A stretch of DNA of 64,000 nucleotides from Flavobacterium subsaxonicum WB 4.1-42 = DSM 21790 (GTDB lineage Bacteria > Bacteroidota > Bacteroidia > Flavobacteriales > Flavobacteriaceae): the NCBI RefSeq assembly GCF_000422725.1, contig NZ_AUGP01000007.1, positions 1 to 64,000 of the forward strand, given 5' to 3'. Position numbers and translations under genes: made by a program. This document shows positions 1-7,832 of this stretch, piece by piece. Each line of letters starts with the position of its first letter. The stretch's first letter is position 1. The notes below the pieces were generated by a model. It was given only the letters and a program-made list of their open reading frames with translations. It was not told where the DNA came from and did not search any database.

Positions 1-1
1 A

Positions 2-253
2 TCTAAAAAAGGGAACAGGTACTTAAGAAAAGCTATGTACCTGCCTGCATTGACAGCGGTAAAATGGGATGATACTTTTAGGGCCTTATATGCCCGGATC
101 GTTGCAAAACAGGGAATTAAAATGAAAGGATTAGTAGCAGTACAACGAAAGCTGCTTGAAACTATATATGTGATCTTTAAACGAAAAGAAAACTATGATA
201 AAAACTATGAAGAAAATAAGCAAAAAAATAGAGCGCAGATACAAATAGTATAA
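2..253 (+). pseudogene. IS110-family transposase, C-terminal part (cut by window start)
   Basis: The frame is open from the first bases and reads SKKGNRYLRKAMYLPAL, then MKGLVAVQRKLL. This matches the C-terminal (transposase_20-like) region of IS110/IS116/IS902 transposases, which normally carry GN..LR..LYM.AL.A followed by A..RKLL. Only about 83 residues lie in the window, so I cannot tell whether the gene is intact upstream or a remnant. IS110 elements often lack clear terminal inverted repeats, and I see no obvious right end in the following 235 bases. The tail after the conserved part is short and rich in Lys, Asn and Glu. The family call is good; the intact or broken state is unknown. 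Confidence 0.75.
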
Positions 254-338
254 GGCTCTATACAGGATAGCTCAAGGCTTCCTAAGAATACAAAAATAGA
301 AAAAATTATTATTTTTCTTGTAAATCAACACAGAATCT

Positions 339-418
339 TCGGAGAGGGGCCGGGGGTGAGGACAATATCAACCGAATGAGGCTACTAATCTCTCCCTCGG
401 AGAGAGGTCGACGGTAGG
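339..418. repeat. Two imperfect REP-like direct repeats with a small hairpin
   Basis: Positions 339-361 and 397-418 both read TCGGAGAG(G/A)GG(C/T)CG, then GGGGT or ACGGT and (G)AGG. They are two imperfect direct copies about 58 bases apart, start to start. Just before and overlapping the second copy, 389-405 forms a 7-bp perfect hairpin (TCTCTCC, loop CTC, GGAGAGA). The GC-rich blocks stand out in an AT-rich 235-base gap between the transposase end and the VOC gene. They look like intergenic REP-type elements, which I infer from form only. Confidence 0.5.
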
Positions 419-488
419 CCAACAACTTCATAAAATTCAAAAAAAATTAATATTTTAGCCATAGCAGAACAACCAAAACTATATAACA

Positions 489-872
489 ATGAAACGAGTA
501 ACAGGCATTGGCGGCATTTTTTTTAAATGCAGCGACCCGGCAAAAGTAAACGAATGGTATAAAACCCACCTGGGCTTAGACACAAGCCCTTACGGCGCAA
601 AATTCGACTGGCAGGATGGTGGCGAAGCCGCAAACAAAGGCTATACGCTATGGAGCCCTTTCCCAGCTAACACTACCTATTTTGAACCGTCAGAAAAAGA
701 CTTTATGATTAATTTCAGGGTAGAAGATATAGTAGCACTTGTAGACGAACTAAAGAAAGAGGGCGTTACCATATTAGATGATATAGCCACGTACGATTAC
801 GGCAAGTTTGTACACATCCTGGATATAGAGGGCAACAAAATCGAATTATTTGAGCCTGCTACTGAAGAATAA
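489..872 (+). CDS. VOC family (glyoxalase/bleomycin-resistance fold) protein
   Basis: This 127-residue protein has the usual length of a single-chain VOC protein. It starts GIGGIFFKCSDPAKVNEWYK, typical of the first beta-alpha-beta half (ligand His/Glu region, then a helix with WY), and ends DIEGNKIELFEP, the characteristic last strand with the metal-ligand Glu. VOC proteins bind a metal and catalyse diverse reactions (isomerisation, ring cleavage, epoxide or drug-ligand binding), so the substrate cannot be given. There is no signal peptide, so it is cytoplasmic. The gene stands alone, with its stop 18 bases from the stop of the convergent Nudix gene. The family is sure and the reaction is unknown. 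Confidence 0.9.
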   Translation: MKRVTGIGGIFFKCSDPAKVNEWYKTHLGLDTSPYGAKFDWQDGGEAANKGYTLWSPFPANTTYFEPSEKDFMINFRVEDIVALVDELKKEGVTILDDIATYDYGKFVHILDIEGNKIELFEPATEE

Positions 873-890
873 ACGGTAAAATAGTAGTGA

Positions 891-1622
891 CTAAAACTCG
901 AAACTAAAACCTTTTTTGGTCAGTTTTTCGTAAATTTTAGGGTCAAAAGCATACAGTTGCGCCGCGCGGTGCGATACATCCTGTTGTTTTTCGTCGAGTG
1001 GGTTAAGCAGTTTCATACGTAAAAATTTACGCCTGAAATTCGATTTATCCATCTCAACGGCAAGTATTTCTTCGTACAGCTTCATCAGTTCAAAAAGCGT
1101 GAACTTTTCGGGCAGCAGGTTAAACCCAATAGGTGCCTGGCGCACGCGGTTGCGAAGGTTTACAAGGCTGAATTCTAAAATTTCGTTGTGGTCGTAAATA
1201 AGGTTGGGTATATCGGCAATTTTATACCATTTGGCATCAGATGCCGTAAAACCAGCCTTAATATTATAATCTTCGCGCTTTACAAGGGCGTAGTAGCCAA
1301 TAGTAATAACGCGCCCAAGTGGAAAACGATCGGGAGATCCAAACGCCTTAAGCTGTTCCAGGTAAATATCATCAAGGCCGGTAAGGTCGGCCAACAGCCT
1401 GTGGGCAGCGCCGTCTATGCTTTCCGATTTTTTAATCCAGCCACCGGGCAAACCCCATTCGCCTTTACGTATACCTTCAGCGTGCTCAATTAAAAGCACT
1501 TCAAGGCTGCCTTTATCAAAACCAAAAACAACGCAGTCAATTGTAATGGCGTTCATTACACTGCTTTCTACCTCTCTACCCGACTCTTTATCTATAAATT
1601 TTTTCAGCATGGCTACGATCAA
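891..1622 (-). CDS. Nudix-related transcriptional regulator (AraR/NrtR type), probable xylose-gene regulator
   Basis: This is a 243-residue cytoplasmic protein with an N-terminal Nudix domain (about 24-150) and a C-terminal winged-helix-like part (about 155-235, FTLFELMKLYEEIL then FRRKFLRMKLL). That is the layout of NrtR and of AraR in Bacteroides thetaiotaomicron. The Nudix box at residues 61-83 keeps G61, E67, R75 and G82. The catalytic REUxEE core, however, reads RLLADL, with two of the three glutamates lost and the third changed to Asp. Hydrolase activity is therefore unlikely and a ligand-sensing regulator is more likely. It diverges from xylose isomerase across 157 bases, so I infer control of that gene. 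A later start at residue 5 is also possible. Confidence 0.82.
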   Translation of the reverse strand: MIVAMLKKFIDKESGREVESSVMNAITIDCVVFGFDKGSLEVLLIEHAEGIRKGEWGLPGGWIKKSESIDGAAHRLLADLTGLDDIYLEQLKAFGSPDRFPLGRVITIGYYALVKREDYNIKAGFTASDAKWYKIADIPNLIYDHNEILEFSLVNLRNRVRQAPIGFNLLPEKFTLFELMKLYEEILAVEMDKSNFRRKFLRMKLLNPLDEKQQDVSHRAAQLYAFDPKIYEKLTKKGFSFEF

Positions 1623-1714
1623 TCAACGAATATACTCAAATTTTGGGATTCTGAAAAAACATGAACCACTTATATGCGCTTAAACCACACTTTTTACTAT
1701 TACAGCCACTTTTT

Positions 1715-1755
1715 TTTGTGTGAATAAAAAATATGCACTATACTTGTGGTCATAT
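1715..1755 (+). promoter_or_regulatory. Candidate xylA promoter with imperfect operator dyad
   Basis: TTTG at 1715-1718 is followed 22 bases later by TACTTGTG at 1741-1748, one mismatch from the Bacteroidota -7 consensus TAnnTTTG. An imperfect dyad with ATATG/CATAT arms at 1731-1755 overlaps this box, a reasonable place for the divergent Nudix-type regulator to bind. The dyad is weak in its inner part. I offer it as a candidate only. Confidence 0.35.
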
Positions 1756-1779
1756 TTACCATAAGATAAAAACTGAATT

Positions 1780-3102
1780 ATGAGCACAACAAAACAGGCC
1801 TATTTTAAGGCTGTAGACAAAATAAAATTTGAGGGCCGCGACAGCCAGAACCCAATGGCATTTAAATGGTATGATGAAAATCGCATCGTGGCGGGCAAAC
1901 CGTTAAAAGAGCATTTTAAATTCGCGATGGCCTACTGGCATACGCTGTGTAATACCGGTGGCGACCCGTTTGGCCCCGGAACTGAAACCCATGAGTGGAA
2001 CAGTAAAGACAGCGCTGTTGCCCGTGCTAAAGATAAAATGGATGCCGGTTTCGAATTTATGGAAAAACTGGGTATACCTTACTATTGTTTCCACGATGTG
2101 GATTTAGTAGATGAAGCTCCGACCTTAGAAGAGTTCGAAGAGCGCATACAAGCGGTGGTAGAATATGCCAAAGAAAAACAGAAAGAGACAGGCATTAAGT
2201 TACTTTGGGGAACGTCGAACCTTTTCAGTAACCCACGTTACATGAACGGTGCATCTACCAATCCTAATTTTGATGTGGTGGCTTATGCAGCTGCTCAGGC
2301 TAAGATTGCTATCGACGCTACGATTGCATTAGGTGGCGAGAATTACGTTTTTTGGGGTGGCCGCGAAGGTTACATGAGCTTATTAAATACCGATATGAAA
2401 CGCGAGCAGGATCACCTGGCGCAGTTTTTAACTATCTGTCGCGATTACGCAAGGAGCAAAGGTTTTACAGGTAACTTCCTTATCGAGCCTAAGCCAATGG
2501 AACCGATGAAGCACCAGTACGATTTTGATGCGGCTACATGTATTGGCTTCCTAAACAAATACGGTTTACAAAACGATTTCAAGCTTAACTTAGAAGTGAA
2601 TCACGCAACCCTTGCAGGACATACTTTTGAGCACGAAATGCAGGTAGCTGCAAGCGCAGGCCTTTTAGGCAGCCTTGACGCTAACCGTGGCGACTACCAG
2701 AATGGTTGGGATACCGACCAGTTCCCAATCGATATTTACGAGGTTACACAAGCCATGCTTGTTTTCCTTCAGGCAGGTGGCTTGCAGGGTGGTGGCATCA
2801 ACTTTGATGCTAAAGTGCGCAGGAACTCCATCGACCTTGACGATAAATTTATTTCCCACATTAGTGGTATGGATATTTTTGCAAGAGGTCTTATCAGTGC
2901 CGACCACATCCTTAAAAATACCAACTACACCCAGCTTCGCGAAGAGCGCTATGCATCGTTTGACGGTGGCAAAGGTGCCGAGTTTGAAAAAGGCGGCTTA
3001 ACGTTAGAAGACCTTAGTGCCTACGCACGTCAAAACGGCGAGCCTAAAGCCATTAGCGGCAAACAGGAATTGTTCGAACAGATAATTGCTAATGCTTACT
3101 AA
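1780..3102 (+). CDS. xylA: Xylose isomerase
   Basis: This is a class II xylose isomerase of 440 residues, the normal length. It interconverts D-xylose and D-xylulose in the cytoplasm with two divalent metals. Family motifs seen in order are [13 protein letters not shown] near residue 53, the catalytic YCFHDVDL (H105), [32 protein letters not shown] (metal ligands) and [20 protein letters not shown]. No key residue appears lost. No xylulokinase or xylose transporter lies next to it, so the rest of the pathway must be elsewhere. The divergent degenerate Nudix regulator probably controls it. A strong hairpin follows the stop. Confidence 0.98.
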   Translation: MSTTKQAYFKAVDKIKFEGRDSQNPMAFKWYDENRIVAGKPLKEHFKFAMAYWHTLCNTGGDPFGPGTETHEWNSKDSAVARAKDKMDAGFEFMEKLGIPYYCFHDVDLVDEAPTLEEFEERIQAVVEYAKEKQKETGIKLLWGTSNLFSNPRYMNGASTNPNFDVVAYAAAQAKIAIDATIALGGENYVFWGGREGYMSLLNTDMKREQDHLAQFLTICRDYARSKGFTGNFLIEPKPMEPMKHQYDFDAATCIGFLNKYGLQNDFKLNLEVNHATLAGHTFEHEMQVAASAGLLGSLDANRGDYQNGWDTDQFPIDIYEVTQAMLVFLQAGGLQGGGINFDAKVRRNSIDLDDKFISHISGMDIFARGLISADHILKNTNYTQLREERYASFDGGKGAEFEKGGLTLEDLSAYARQNGEPKAISGKQELFEQIIANAY

Positions 3103-3131
3103 TAATATCAGTTAGCATCTTTTATAATTTT

Positions 3132-3190
3132 AAAGAGCTCCGGAAGAGCGGCATATCTTAATTAATATGTCGTTCTGCCGGAGCTCTTTT
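3132..3190. terminator. Rho-independent terminator after xylA
   Basis: A long hairpin has outer arms AAAGAGCTCCGG and CCGGAGCTCTTT and further pairing inside (GGCATAT with ATGTC and a TTAA core), followed by a T-run. It ends the xylA transcript and, read on the other strand, may also serve as the boundary for the convergent nucleotidase gene. Confidence 0.85.
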
Positions 3191-3236
3191 TTTATTGCTG
3201 TTTTTAATTCTACCTGCAGTGGCAGATGATGCACAC

Positions 3237-3833
3237 TTACCATCTTGGCCTGTTTTCGGGTACGGGTGGTGCAACGCTCTTTAACTTAGTACGAATCTGG
3301 CTAAGGTCTCTAACCAGTGCCGGTATTTCTTCCCAGTTGTTTACTCTCTGGTGGTGGCTTTGGTTTACGTTATGAAAAGCCGTAAACATCAGCGCCTTAC
3401 CTTTACAAAAATCAAGGTTCTTGCAGTGGTCGTCTATCAAAAAGTCGGTATCAATAATGCTCTTGTCTCCACAAAAAACAATGTTTCTCCAGCTAATAAA
3501 TGGAAAGTGCTCTGCCAACCACTGGTGCTTTTCAAACAACGACTGCGGAAACTCCATCGCGGCCGATACTATGTAAATTTCAAAATCTCTGCTCAGTTCT
3601 TTCAATGCTTCTACCGCGCCTTCTATAACGGGCAGTGTCCTGAAAAATCCGGGCGTGTATAAAAACTCCCTTAATACCTGTTTTTCCGGAAATAATGTTT
3701 CTTCGGTACGGCCTTTAATCTCATCTCTGGTTAAAGTAATGCCGTATTTCGTTCGGTACCACTCTAATAATTGGCCTTCCACGTCGGCTATCACGCCGTC
3801 CATGTCAATTGCAATAGTTTTCAATTTTTTCAT
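3237..3833 (-). CDS. HAD-superfamily 5'(3')-deoxyribonucleotidase
   Basis: This 198-residue cytoplasmic protein matches the NT5C-type family. Motif I is IAIDMDGVIAD with nucleophile D10 and acid/base D12. Motif II is IYIVSAAMEFP. The last motif is DFLIDDHCKNL, with the metal-binding aspartates. Such enzymes dephosphorylate (deoxy)nucleoside 5'- or 3'-monophosphates. The gene diverges from the DeoR regulator, and both promoters share a set of TTTTGCAATA repeats, so the DeoR protein may control it. That link is inference. The exact substrate cannot be read from the sequence. Confidence 0.88.
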   Translation of the reverse strand: MKKLKTIAIDMDGVIADVEGQLLEWYRTKYGITLTRDEIKGRTEETLFPEKQVLREFLYTPGFFRTLPVIEGAVEALKELSRDFEIYIVSAAMEFPQSLFEKHQWLAEHFPFISWRNIVFCGDKSIIDTDFLIDDHCKNLDFCKGKALMFTAFHNVNQSHHQRVNNWEEIPALVRDLSQIRTKLKSVAPPVPENRPRW

Positions 3834-3861
3834 ATTTCTGAGGTTTTGCTTTTATTTGCAA

Positions 3862-3892
3862 CAAAGATAAATCATTTTGCAATAATCTGCAA
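3862..3892 (-). promoter_or_regulatory. Promoter of the nucleotidase gene
   Basis: On the minus strand a perfect -7 box TATCTTTG (plus-strand 3862-3869) has a TTG at plus-strand 3890-3892, a spacing of 20 bases, matching the Bacteroidota TTG-N(17-23)-TAnnTTTG promoter. The TTG lies within the TGCAAAG repeat shared with the divergent regulator. Confidence 0.65.
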
Positions 3893-3916
3893 AGTTTTGC
3901 AATATTTTGCAATATT
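3875..3916. promoter_or_regulatory. TTTTGCAATA repeat array, probable DeoR operator
   Basis: Boxes TTTTGCAATAA (3875-3885), TCTGCAAAG (3887-3895), TTTTGCAATA (3895-3904) and TTTTGCAATATT (3905-3916) lie between two divergent promoters. DeoR/GlpR-type repressors typically bind several short direct repeats in their own promoter. Similar ATATTTTGCAA boxes occur at 7535-7597 upstream of the oxidoreductase gene. Confidence 0.6.
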
Positions 3917-3933
3917 AAATTTTTGTATCTTTG
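3907..3933 (+). promoter_or_regulatory. Promoter of the DeoR-type regulator gene
   Basis: A perfect -7 box TATCTTTG lies at 3926-3933 with TTG at 3907-3909 (spacing 16, slightly short). The box falls inside the in-frame extension that begins with a TTG codon at 3923, which argues that translation starts at the ATG at 3950 instead. Confidence 0.6.
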
Positions 3934-3949
3934 CGGTAAATTCTGCGTA

Positions 3950-4696
3950 ATGGTAAAAGAAGAACGCTTACAGGCCATACTGGAGCAACTAACCCGGGAC
4001 AATAAAGTACAGCTTAGCGAAATGAGCCGCCTGCTTAATGTATCTGAAGATACAATTAGGCGCGACATTAAGGAACTCGATATACAGGGGTTGCTAAAGG
4101 CCGTACGTGGTGGCGCAATTGCCAACTCTACCGTGCCGCACCATTACCGCGACAGGGAAAATTACGACCTGGGTCAGAAAAAGGTTATTGCCGATAAAGC
4201 CGTTCAGTTTTTAAAAGACGGACAGGTAGTATTTTTTGATGGAGGAACATCTGTTTTGGCATTAGCGCAAAGCCTGCCAAAAGACCTTAAAATTACGGTT
4301 GTTACCAATAGCTTTCCGGTAGCTAATGCCCTTGAAGACCACCCTAACGCCGAGGTTATTTTTGCCGGCGGAAGGCTTTACAAAACCGCTTTTACCACTA
4401 TTGGCATGCAGACTATAGAGACTATAAGGAACATTCGTGCCAATGTATATTTTTTTGGGGTAAGCTCTATACACACCATTGGGCTTACTGCCAAAAGCTA
4501 CGAAGACTCTGAGGTTAAGAAGAATATGGTAGAGATGTCATCGCAAATTATTGCGCTTTCTACGTTAGAAAAAGTAAATACCGCCGAGACCTATTATATA
4601 TGTCCCGTTACCGATATTGACGTCATAATTACCGAAGCTGATCCTGACAGTCCTGAACTTAAGGCCTATAAAGATATGGGGATCAGGGTTGTGTAG
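3950..4696 (+). CDS. DeoR/GlpR family transcriptional regulator
   Basis: This is a 248-residue protein from the chosen ATG. The N-terminus MVKEERLQAILEQL begins the DeoR winged helix, with the recognition region LLNVSEDTIRRDIKELD. The C-terminal sugar-phosphate-binding domain (DeoRC) has ADKAVQFLKDGQVVFFDGGTS-type sequence, VVTNS, FAGGRLY and YFFGVSSI motifs. DeoR proteins usually repress sugar or nucleoside genes and release DNA on binding a phosphorylated sugar. The upstream TTG start was rejected because the -7 promoter box would lie inside the gene. Likely targets are itself, the divergent nucleotidase and the distant Gfo/Idh oxidoreductase, inferred from shared repeats. Confidence 0.92.
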   Translation: MVKEERLQAILEQLTRDNKVQLSEMSRLLNVSEDTIRRDIKELDIQGLLKAVRGGAIANSTVPHHYRDRENYDLGQKKVIADKAVQFLKDGQVVFFDGGTSVLALAQSLPKDLKITVVTNSFPVANALEDHPNAEVIFAGGRLYKTAFTTIGMQTIETIRNIRANVYFFGVSSIHTIGLTAKSYEDSEVKKNMVEMSSQIIALSTLEKVNTAETYYICPVTDIDVIITEADPDSPELKAYKDMGIRVV

Positions 4697-4761
4697 TTTT
4701 TCTTTTTGTATTGAAATTAGCCACAGAGATGCACAGGGTGACTCTTAGACAATCTCCTCTC

Positions 4762-5634
4762 CTACTTTATAATAGCCTTTAGCTCCTGTCTGTATTGCGA
4801 GGCGCTCTTACCGGTAACCTCTTTAAACGATTTATTAAAATGGCTAAAGTTGTTAAAACCGCTCTCGTAGCTAACATCGGCAATACTAATGGGCTTCTCT
4901 GCTAAAAGTTTGCAGGCATGCACCACGCGGTACTCGTTTACAAAATGCACAAAGGTTTTGCGTGTCATTTTTTTAAAGTAGCGGCAAAAGGATGGTACCG
5001 TCATGCTGGCCCTTTCGGCAATATCTTCTAAAGCTATGGGTTCTTTAAAATTATCTTTTACATAATTAAACACCATATTAATACGGTCGTTATCCTGCAC
5101 CTGGGTTTCGAGTGCGAAGCCTTCTGCGTTAAGCACTTTATAATCGGCTGCCTGCTCCAGGCCGTTAAGCACCTCTATCATGGTAAGCAGCCTTTCAAAC
5201 GGAAGCTGTCCTGCCATAGCTTCCATCTTTTCGCCAAAGGCCTTGCGGGTATCAGGCCCAAAGGCAATACCGCCGCGGGCACGGGTAAACAGGCTTTGTA
5301 TGTTTTTGGTTTCGGGCAATGCCATAAAAGCCTCACCTAAAAAATGGGGTTTCATTTGTATAACCACCTCATCTTTATTATTGGTAAGATCGTCGGTAAA
5401 ACCACAATGCGGCAGGTTGGTGCCAATAAGTATCAGGTCGCCATCGGTATAATAAGATATATGGCTGCCAATTTGCCGCTTACCGGTACCACCGTTTACA
5501 AATACAAGCTCAACCTCTGGGTGGTAGTGCCACACGTGCGATCTTATATTAGCATTCTGCACATATTTGGCATACGTAAAAGAACTGCCAAAAGAAGGCT
5601 CGATACTTTCGAAACTTGGCTTTAAAGTTTTCAT
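4762..5634 (-). CDS. AraC family regulator with N-terminal cupin domain
   Basis: This 290-residue protein has an N-terminal cupin-like sensor (HVWHYHPEVELVFVNGGTGKRQIG near residues 34-60) and a C-terminal double helix-turn-helix from about residue 185. The second helix-turn-helix carries the AraC signature IADVSYESGFNNFSHFNKSFKEVTG. There is no signal peptide or membrane segment. Cupin-AraC proteins usually activate sugar-utilisation genes. No carbohydrate gene is directly linked apart from the nearby Gfo/Idh oxidoreductase, so the target is unknown. It converges with the DeoR gene, and no terminator is obvious between them. It has its own promoter. Confidence 0.92.
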   Translation of the reverse strand: MKTLKPSFESIEPSFGSSFTYAKYVQNANIRSHVWHYHPEVELVFVNGGTGKRQIGSHISYYTDGDLILIGTNLPHCGFTDDLTNNKDEVVIQMKPHFLGEAFMALPETKNIQSLFTRARGGIAFGPDTRKAFGEKMEAMAGQLPFERLLTMIEVLNGLEQAADYKVLNAEGFALETQVQDNDRINMVFNYVKDNFKEPIALEDIAERASMTVPSFCRYFKKMTRKTFVHFVNEYRVVHACKLLAEKPISIADVSYESGFNNFSHFNKSFKEVTGKSASQYRQELKAIIK

Positions 5635-5656
5635 GTTTTTTAAACTTTTTACACTT

Positions 5657-5690
5657 CAAAATTAACCAATTTACACGGATATTTGCTCAA
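5657..5690 (-). promoter_or_regulatory. Promoter of the AraC regulator gene
   Basis: On the minus strand TAATTTTG (plus-strand 5657-5664) is a perfect TAnnTTTG -7 box. TTG (plus-strand 5688-5690) lies 23 bases upstream, at the long end of the accepted spacing. The start codon follows about 22 bases downstream. Confidence 0.55.
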
Positions 5691-5818
5691 TTTAACTAAA
5701 AAACGTTTTCGTAAAGTTAATATAGCATAGATATAAGAAAATATTGATGCGCAAACAACTGTAGTGTGTATGTAAATTAGCAGTATAAAATTTAGACAAC
5801 CACTTAAAGGAAATAAAT

Positions 5819-6412
5819 ATGAAAAATGTAATGAAATTCGGGTTGGCACTTGCAATGATTTTTAGTGTTGCTACTGTGCAGGCAGGTAACGATTTTTCGG
5901 TTAATGCAAAAGAAGGCATGGGTAAAGTAATTAGCTTTACTATTAACGACACTAAAAGTGTACACGTTTCGATATACAACACAGACGGAGTAGTTATATT
6001 TGATGAAACCCCTAAAGGTAAAGACGGTAAAATTAGCAGGACTTACGACCTGACTGCTTTTCCTGACGGAACTTATTTCCTTGAAACTGAAACCGGTGCT
6101 AAAGTAGCACGCCACACTATTACCCTTTCTGGTAAAAGTGCTAAGGTTGAAGAAAAAACAGTTGCTGAAATTTACAAACCGGTTCTTGTTAACAAAAACG
6201 GCCTTGTAACAGTTAGCATCTTAAACGCAGAAAAATCGCCAATACAAATAAAAATGTATGATGACAACAACAACGAAGTTTACAGCGAAACTGTAACCGG
6301 AGAGCTTAGCCTTGCTAAGAAGTTTGACATCAACAAAACATCGGCAAAAAATTTCACGTTCGTAATGACTTACAACAACAAAACGTTTGTTGAAACCGTT
6401 GCAACGAGATAA
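5819..6412 (+). CDS. Secreted protein of unknown function
   Basis: This 197-residue protein has a clear signal peptide (MKNVMKFGLALAMIFSVATVQA, cut near residue 22). The mature part is rich in Lys and Thr and appears to be two beta-rich repeats of about 85 residues. Phrases such as VHVSIYNTDGVVIFDE and IQIKMYDDNNNEVYSE line up with each other. That pattern resembles the Ig-like C-terminal domains of T9SS proteins, but the usual FPNP opening is missing. Similar small periplasmic proteins are common in flavobacteria without a known role. An AAAGGA stretch just before the ATG may act as ribosome-binding site. A strong terminator follows. Confidence 0.8.
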   Translation: MKNVMKFGLALAMIFSVATVQAGNDFSVNAKEGMGKVISFTINDTKSVHVSIYNTDGVVIFDETPKGKDGKISRTYDLTAFPDGTYFLETETGAKVARHTITLSGKSAKVEEKTVAEIYKPVLVNKNGLVTVSILNAEKSPIQIKMYDDNNNEVYSETVTGELSLAKKFDINKTSAKNFTFVMTYNNKTFVETVATR

Positions 6413-6430
6413 AATGAGGTTTGGTTAGCA

Positions 6431-6459
6431 AAAAGGTCCGCTTTACAGCGGACCTTTTT
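6431..6459. terminator. Rho-independent terminator
   Basis: AAAAGGTCCGC and GCGGACCTTTTT form an 11-bp stem with a short TTTACA loop, followed by a T-run. It sits 19 bases after the secreted-protein gene and can also stop the convergent oxidoreductase transcript. Confidence 0.9.
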
Positions 6460-6486
6460 CTTTTATATACAAGCGGTAATTTGCAC

Positions 6487-7470
6487 TTATAAATTACCGA
6501 TGATCTTATCCATAACCCAGTTGGTATGCGCCCCGGTTTTACCCGATGATGGATGCACTGCATTGCCCACCAAATGCTCGCGCATATTGCGCACGTGGTA
6601 CAACTGTATGTTTTCCGGGTGCTCTATCACCATTTCTTTAGATCCCTCTGCATTTGTTAGCACAAGCGGAACCTCATCAAATACAGCAAATGTAATAGTG
6701 CCTTTGCTGCCGTAAATGGTTACTTTGTCTTCGCGCTCAAAAGCCCCAAAATTCCAGTTACCCGTACCTGTAACACCGTTGGTATGCAGCCAACTGGCCG
6801 CAGCAGCATCTTTAGCTGTATACAGCCCCTGCTGATTAAGGCTTACGCCCGAAACCTGGGTAACATCTCCAAAAAAGTAAATAAACAGGTCGAGCCCGTG
6901 GCTGGCCAAATCTTCAAAATAGCCTCCCGTGGCAATTTTGGCATCAGTACGCCAGTTATAGTCTCCCGCAAGATCTACCGGCGATGGTGTCTTGGTTAAG
7001 TGCCAGTTTATATGCCTTACAGCACCAATTTGCCCCTCGTCTATCCAGTTTTTAACCTGCAAAAAACGTGGTAGCGACCTCCTGTAATACGCCACAAACA
7101 ACGGCACCTGGGCGGCTTCAAAAGCTTCTACTATATCTACACATTCTTGGTAGGTTGGCGCCATAGGTTTTTCTATACAGCAGGGCTTACCGGCCTGAGC
7201 GGCTTTAAGCGCGTAGAGCTTATGCGTATCGGGCGGGGTAGCAATGTATATGGCATCAATTTCGGGATCATTTATAAGGACATCGGCATCGCTGTAATGC
7301 TTTTCTACATGGTGCCTTTGTGCATAATCAGCAGCTTTTGCGGCATCGCGGCGCATAACGGCCTTTAGCTCAAAACCATCTGTTTTTTGGTAGGCAGGGC
7401 CACTCTTGCGCTCGGTTACATCGCCACAGCCAATAATGCCCCAGCGTATAATTTCAGGATATTTTTCCAT
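6487..7470 (-). CDS. Gfo/Idh/MocA family oxidoreductase
   Basis: This 327-residue cytoplasmic protein has an N-terminal Rossmann domain (IRWGIIGCGDVTERKSGPAYQ), the STPPDTH-like stretch IATPPDTHKLYA, and the family motif CIEKPMAPT, whose lysine is catalytic in characterised members. The C-terminal alpha/beta domain includes GGYFEDLASHGLDLFIYFFG, with the conserved His near the active site. These enzymes oxidise or reduce sugars, inositols or related polyols with NAD(P). The substrate is not readable here. Upstream lies an array of TGCAA repeats like those before the DeoR gene, suggesting DeoR control. It converges on the secreted-protein gene. Confidence 0.92.
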   Translation of the reverse strand: MEKYPEIIRWGIIGCGDVTERKSGPAYQKTDGFELKAVMRRDAAKAADYAQRHHVEKHYSDADVLINDPEIDAIYIATPPDTHKLYALKAAQAGKPCCIEKPMAPTYQECVDIVEAFEAAQVPLFVAYYRRSLPRFLQVKNWIDEGQIGAVRHINWHLTKTPSPVDLAGDYNWRTDAKIATGGYFEDLASHGLDLFIYFFGDVTQVSGVSLNQQGLYTAKDAAAASWLHTNGVTGTGNWNFGAFEREDKVTIYGSKGTITFAVFDEVPLVLTNAEGSKEMVIEHPENIQLYHVRNMREHLVGNAVHPSSGKTGAHTNWVMDKIIGNL

Positions 7471-7534
7471 TTAATACTTCAGTTTGGTTGCCCTAAATGT
7501 AGCCAATTTTAGCAAAAGAGTAGCTAAAAATAAT

Positions 7535-7597
7535 ATTGCAAAAAATTGCAGGCCATGCAATATGTTGCAAAATATTTTGATGCATGCTGCAAAATAT
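7535..7597. promoter_or_regulatory. ATATTTTGCAA repeat array upstream of the oxidoreductase
   Basis: Read on the minus strand, ATATTTTGCA occurs twice and TTGCAATATT once, with further TGCAA/TTGCA cores at roughly 10-base intervals. The same elements form the array between the nucleotidase and DeoR promoters (3875-3916). It lies 65-127 bases upstream of the oxidoreductase start. The rest of the 362-base gap 7471-7832 is AT-rich, and I found no perfect TAnnTTTG box or gene in it. Confidence 0.5.
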
Positions 7598-7832
7598 GGC
7601 ACAGAATGTTTACTAAAAATTATTTTAAGGTTATCTTATCGCACAAGCATCAAAAAATACTCATAGAAAATAATTCAATAATTTCAGGCCTTTGCAATTC
7701 ATTCATAACAAAATGTACCTTATAAATAAACTTACCGCAATAGTTAACATAATTTTAATAAAAACAGTGCTAAGAGCAACTTAAACAAACACCAATTTGT
7801 AATTTTAAGGCGAAATCTTATTCTTTTTCTTT

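Noticed and set aside
3923..3949. N-terminal extension of the DeoR regulator from a TTG codon
   Set aside because: The -7 promoter box TATCTTTG lies inside this stretch, and the DeoR family starts at the MVKEERL-like sequence encoded from 3950.
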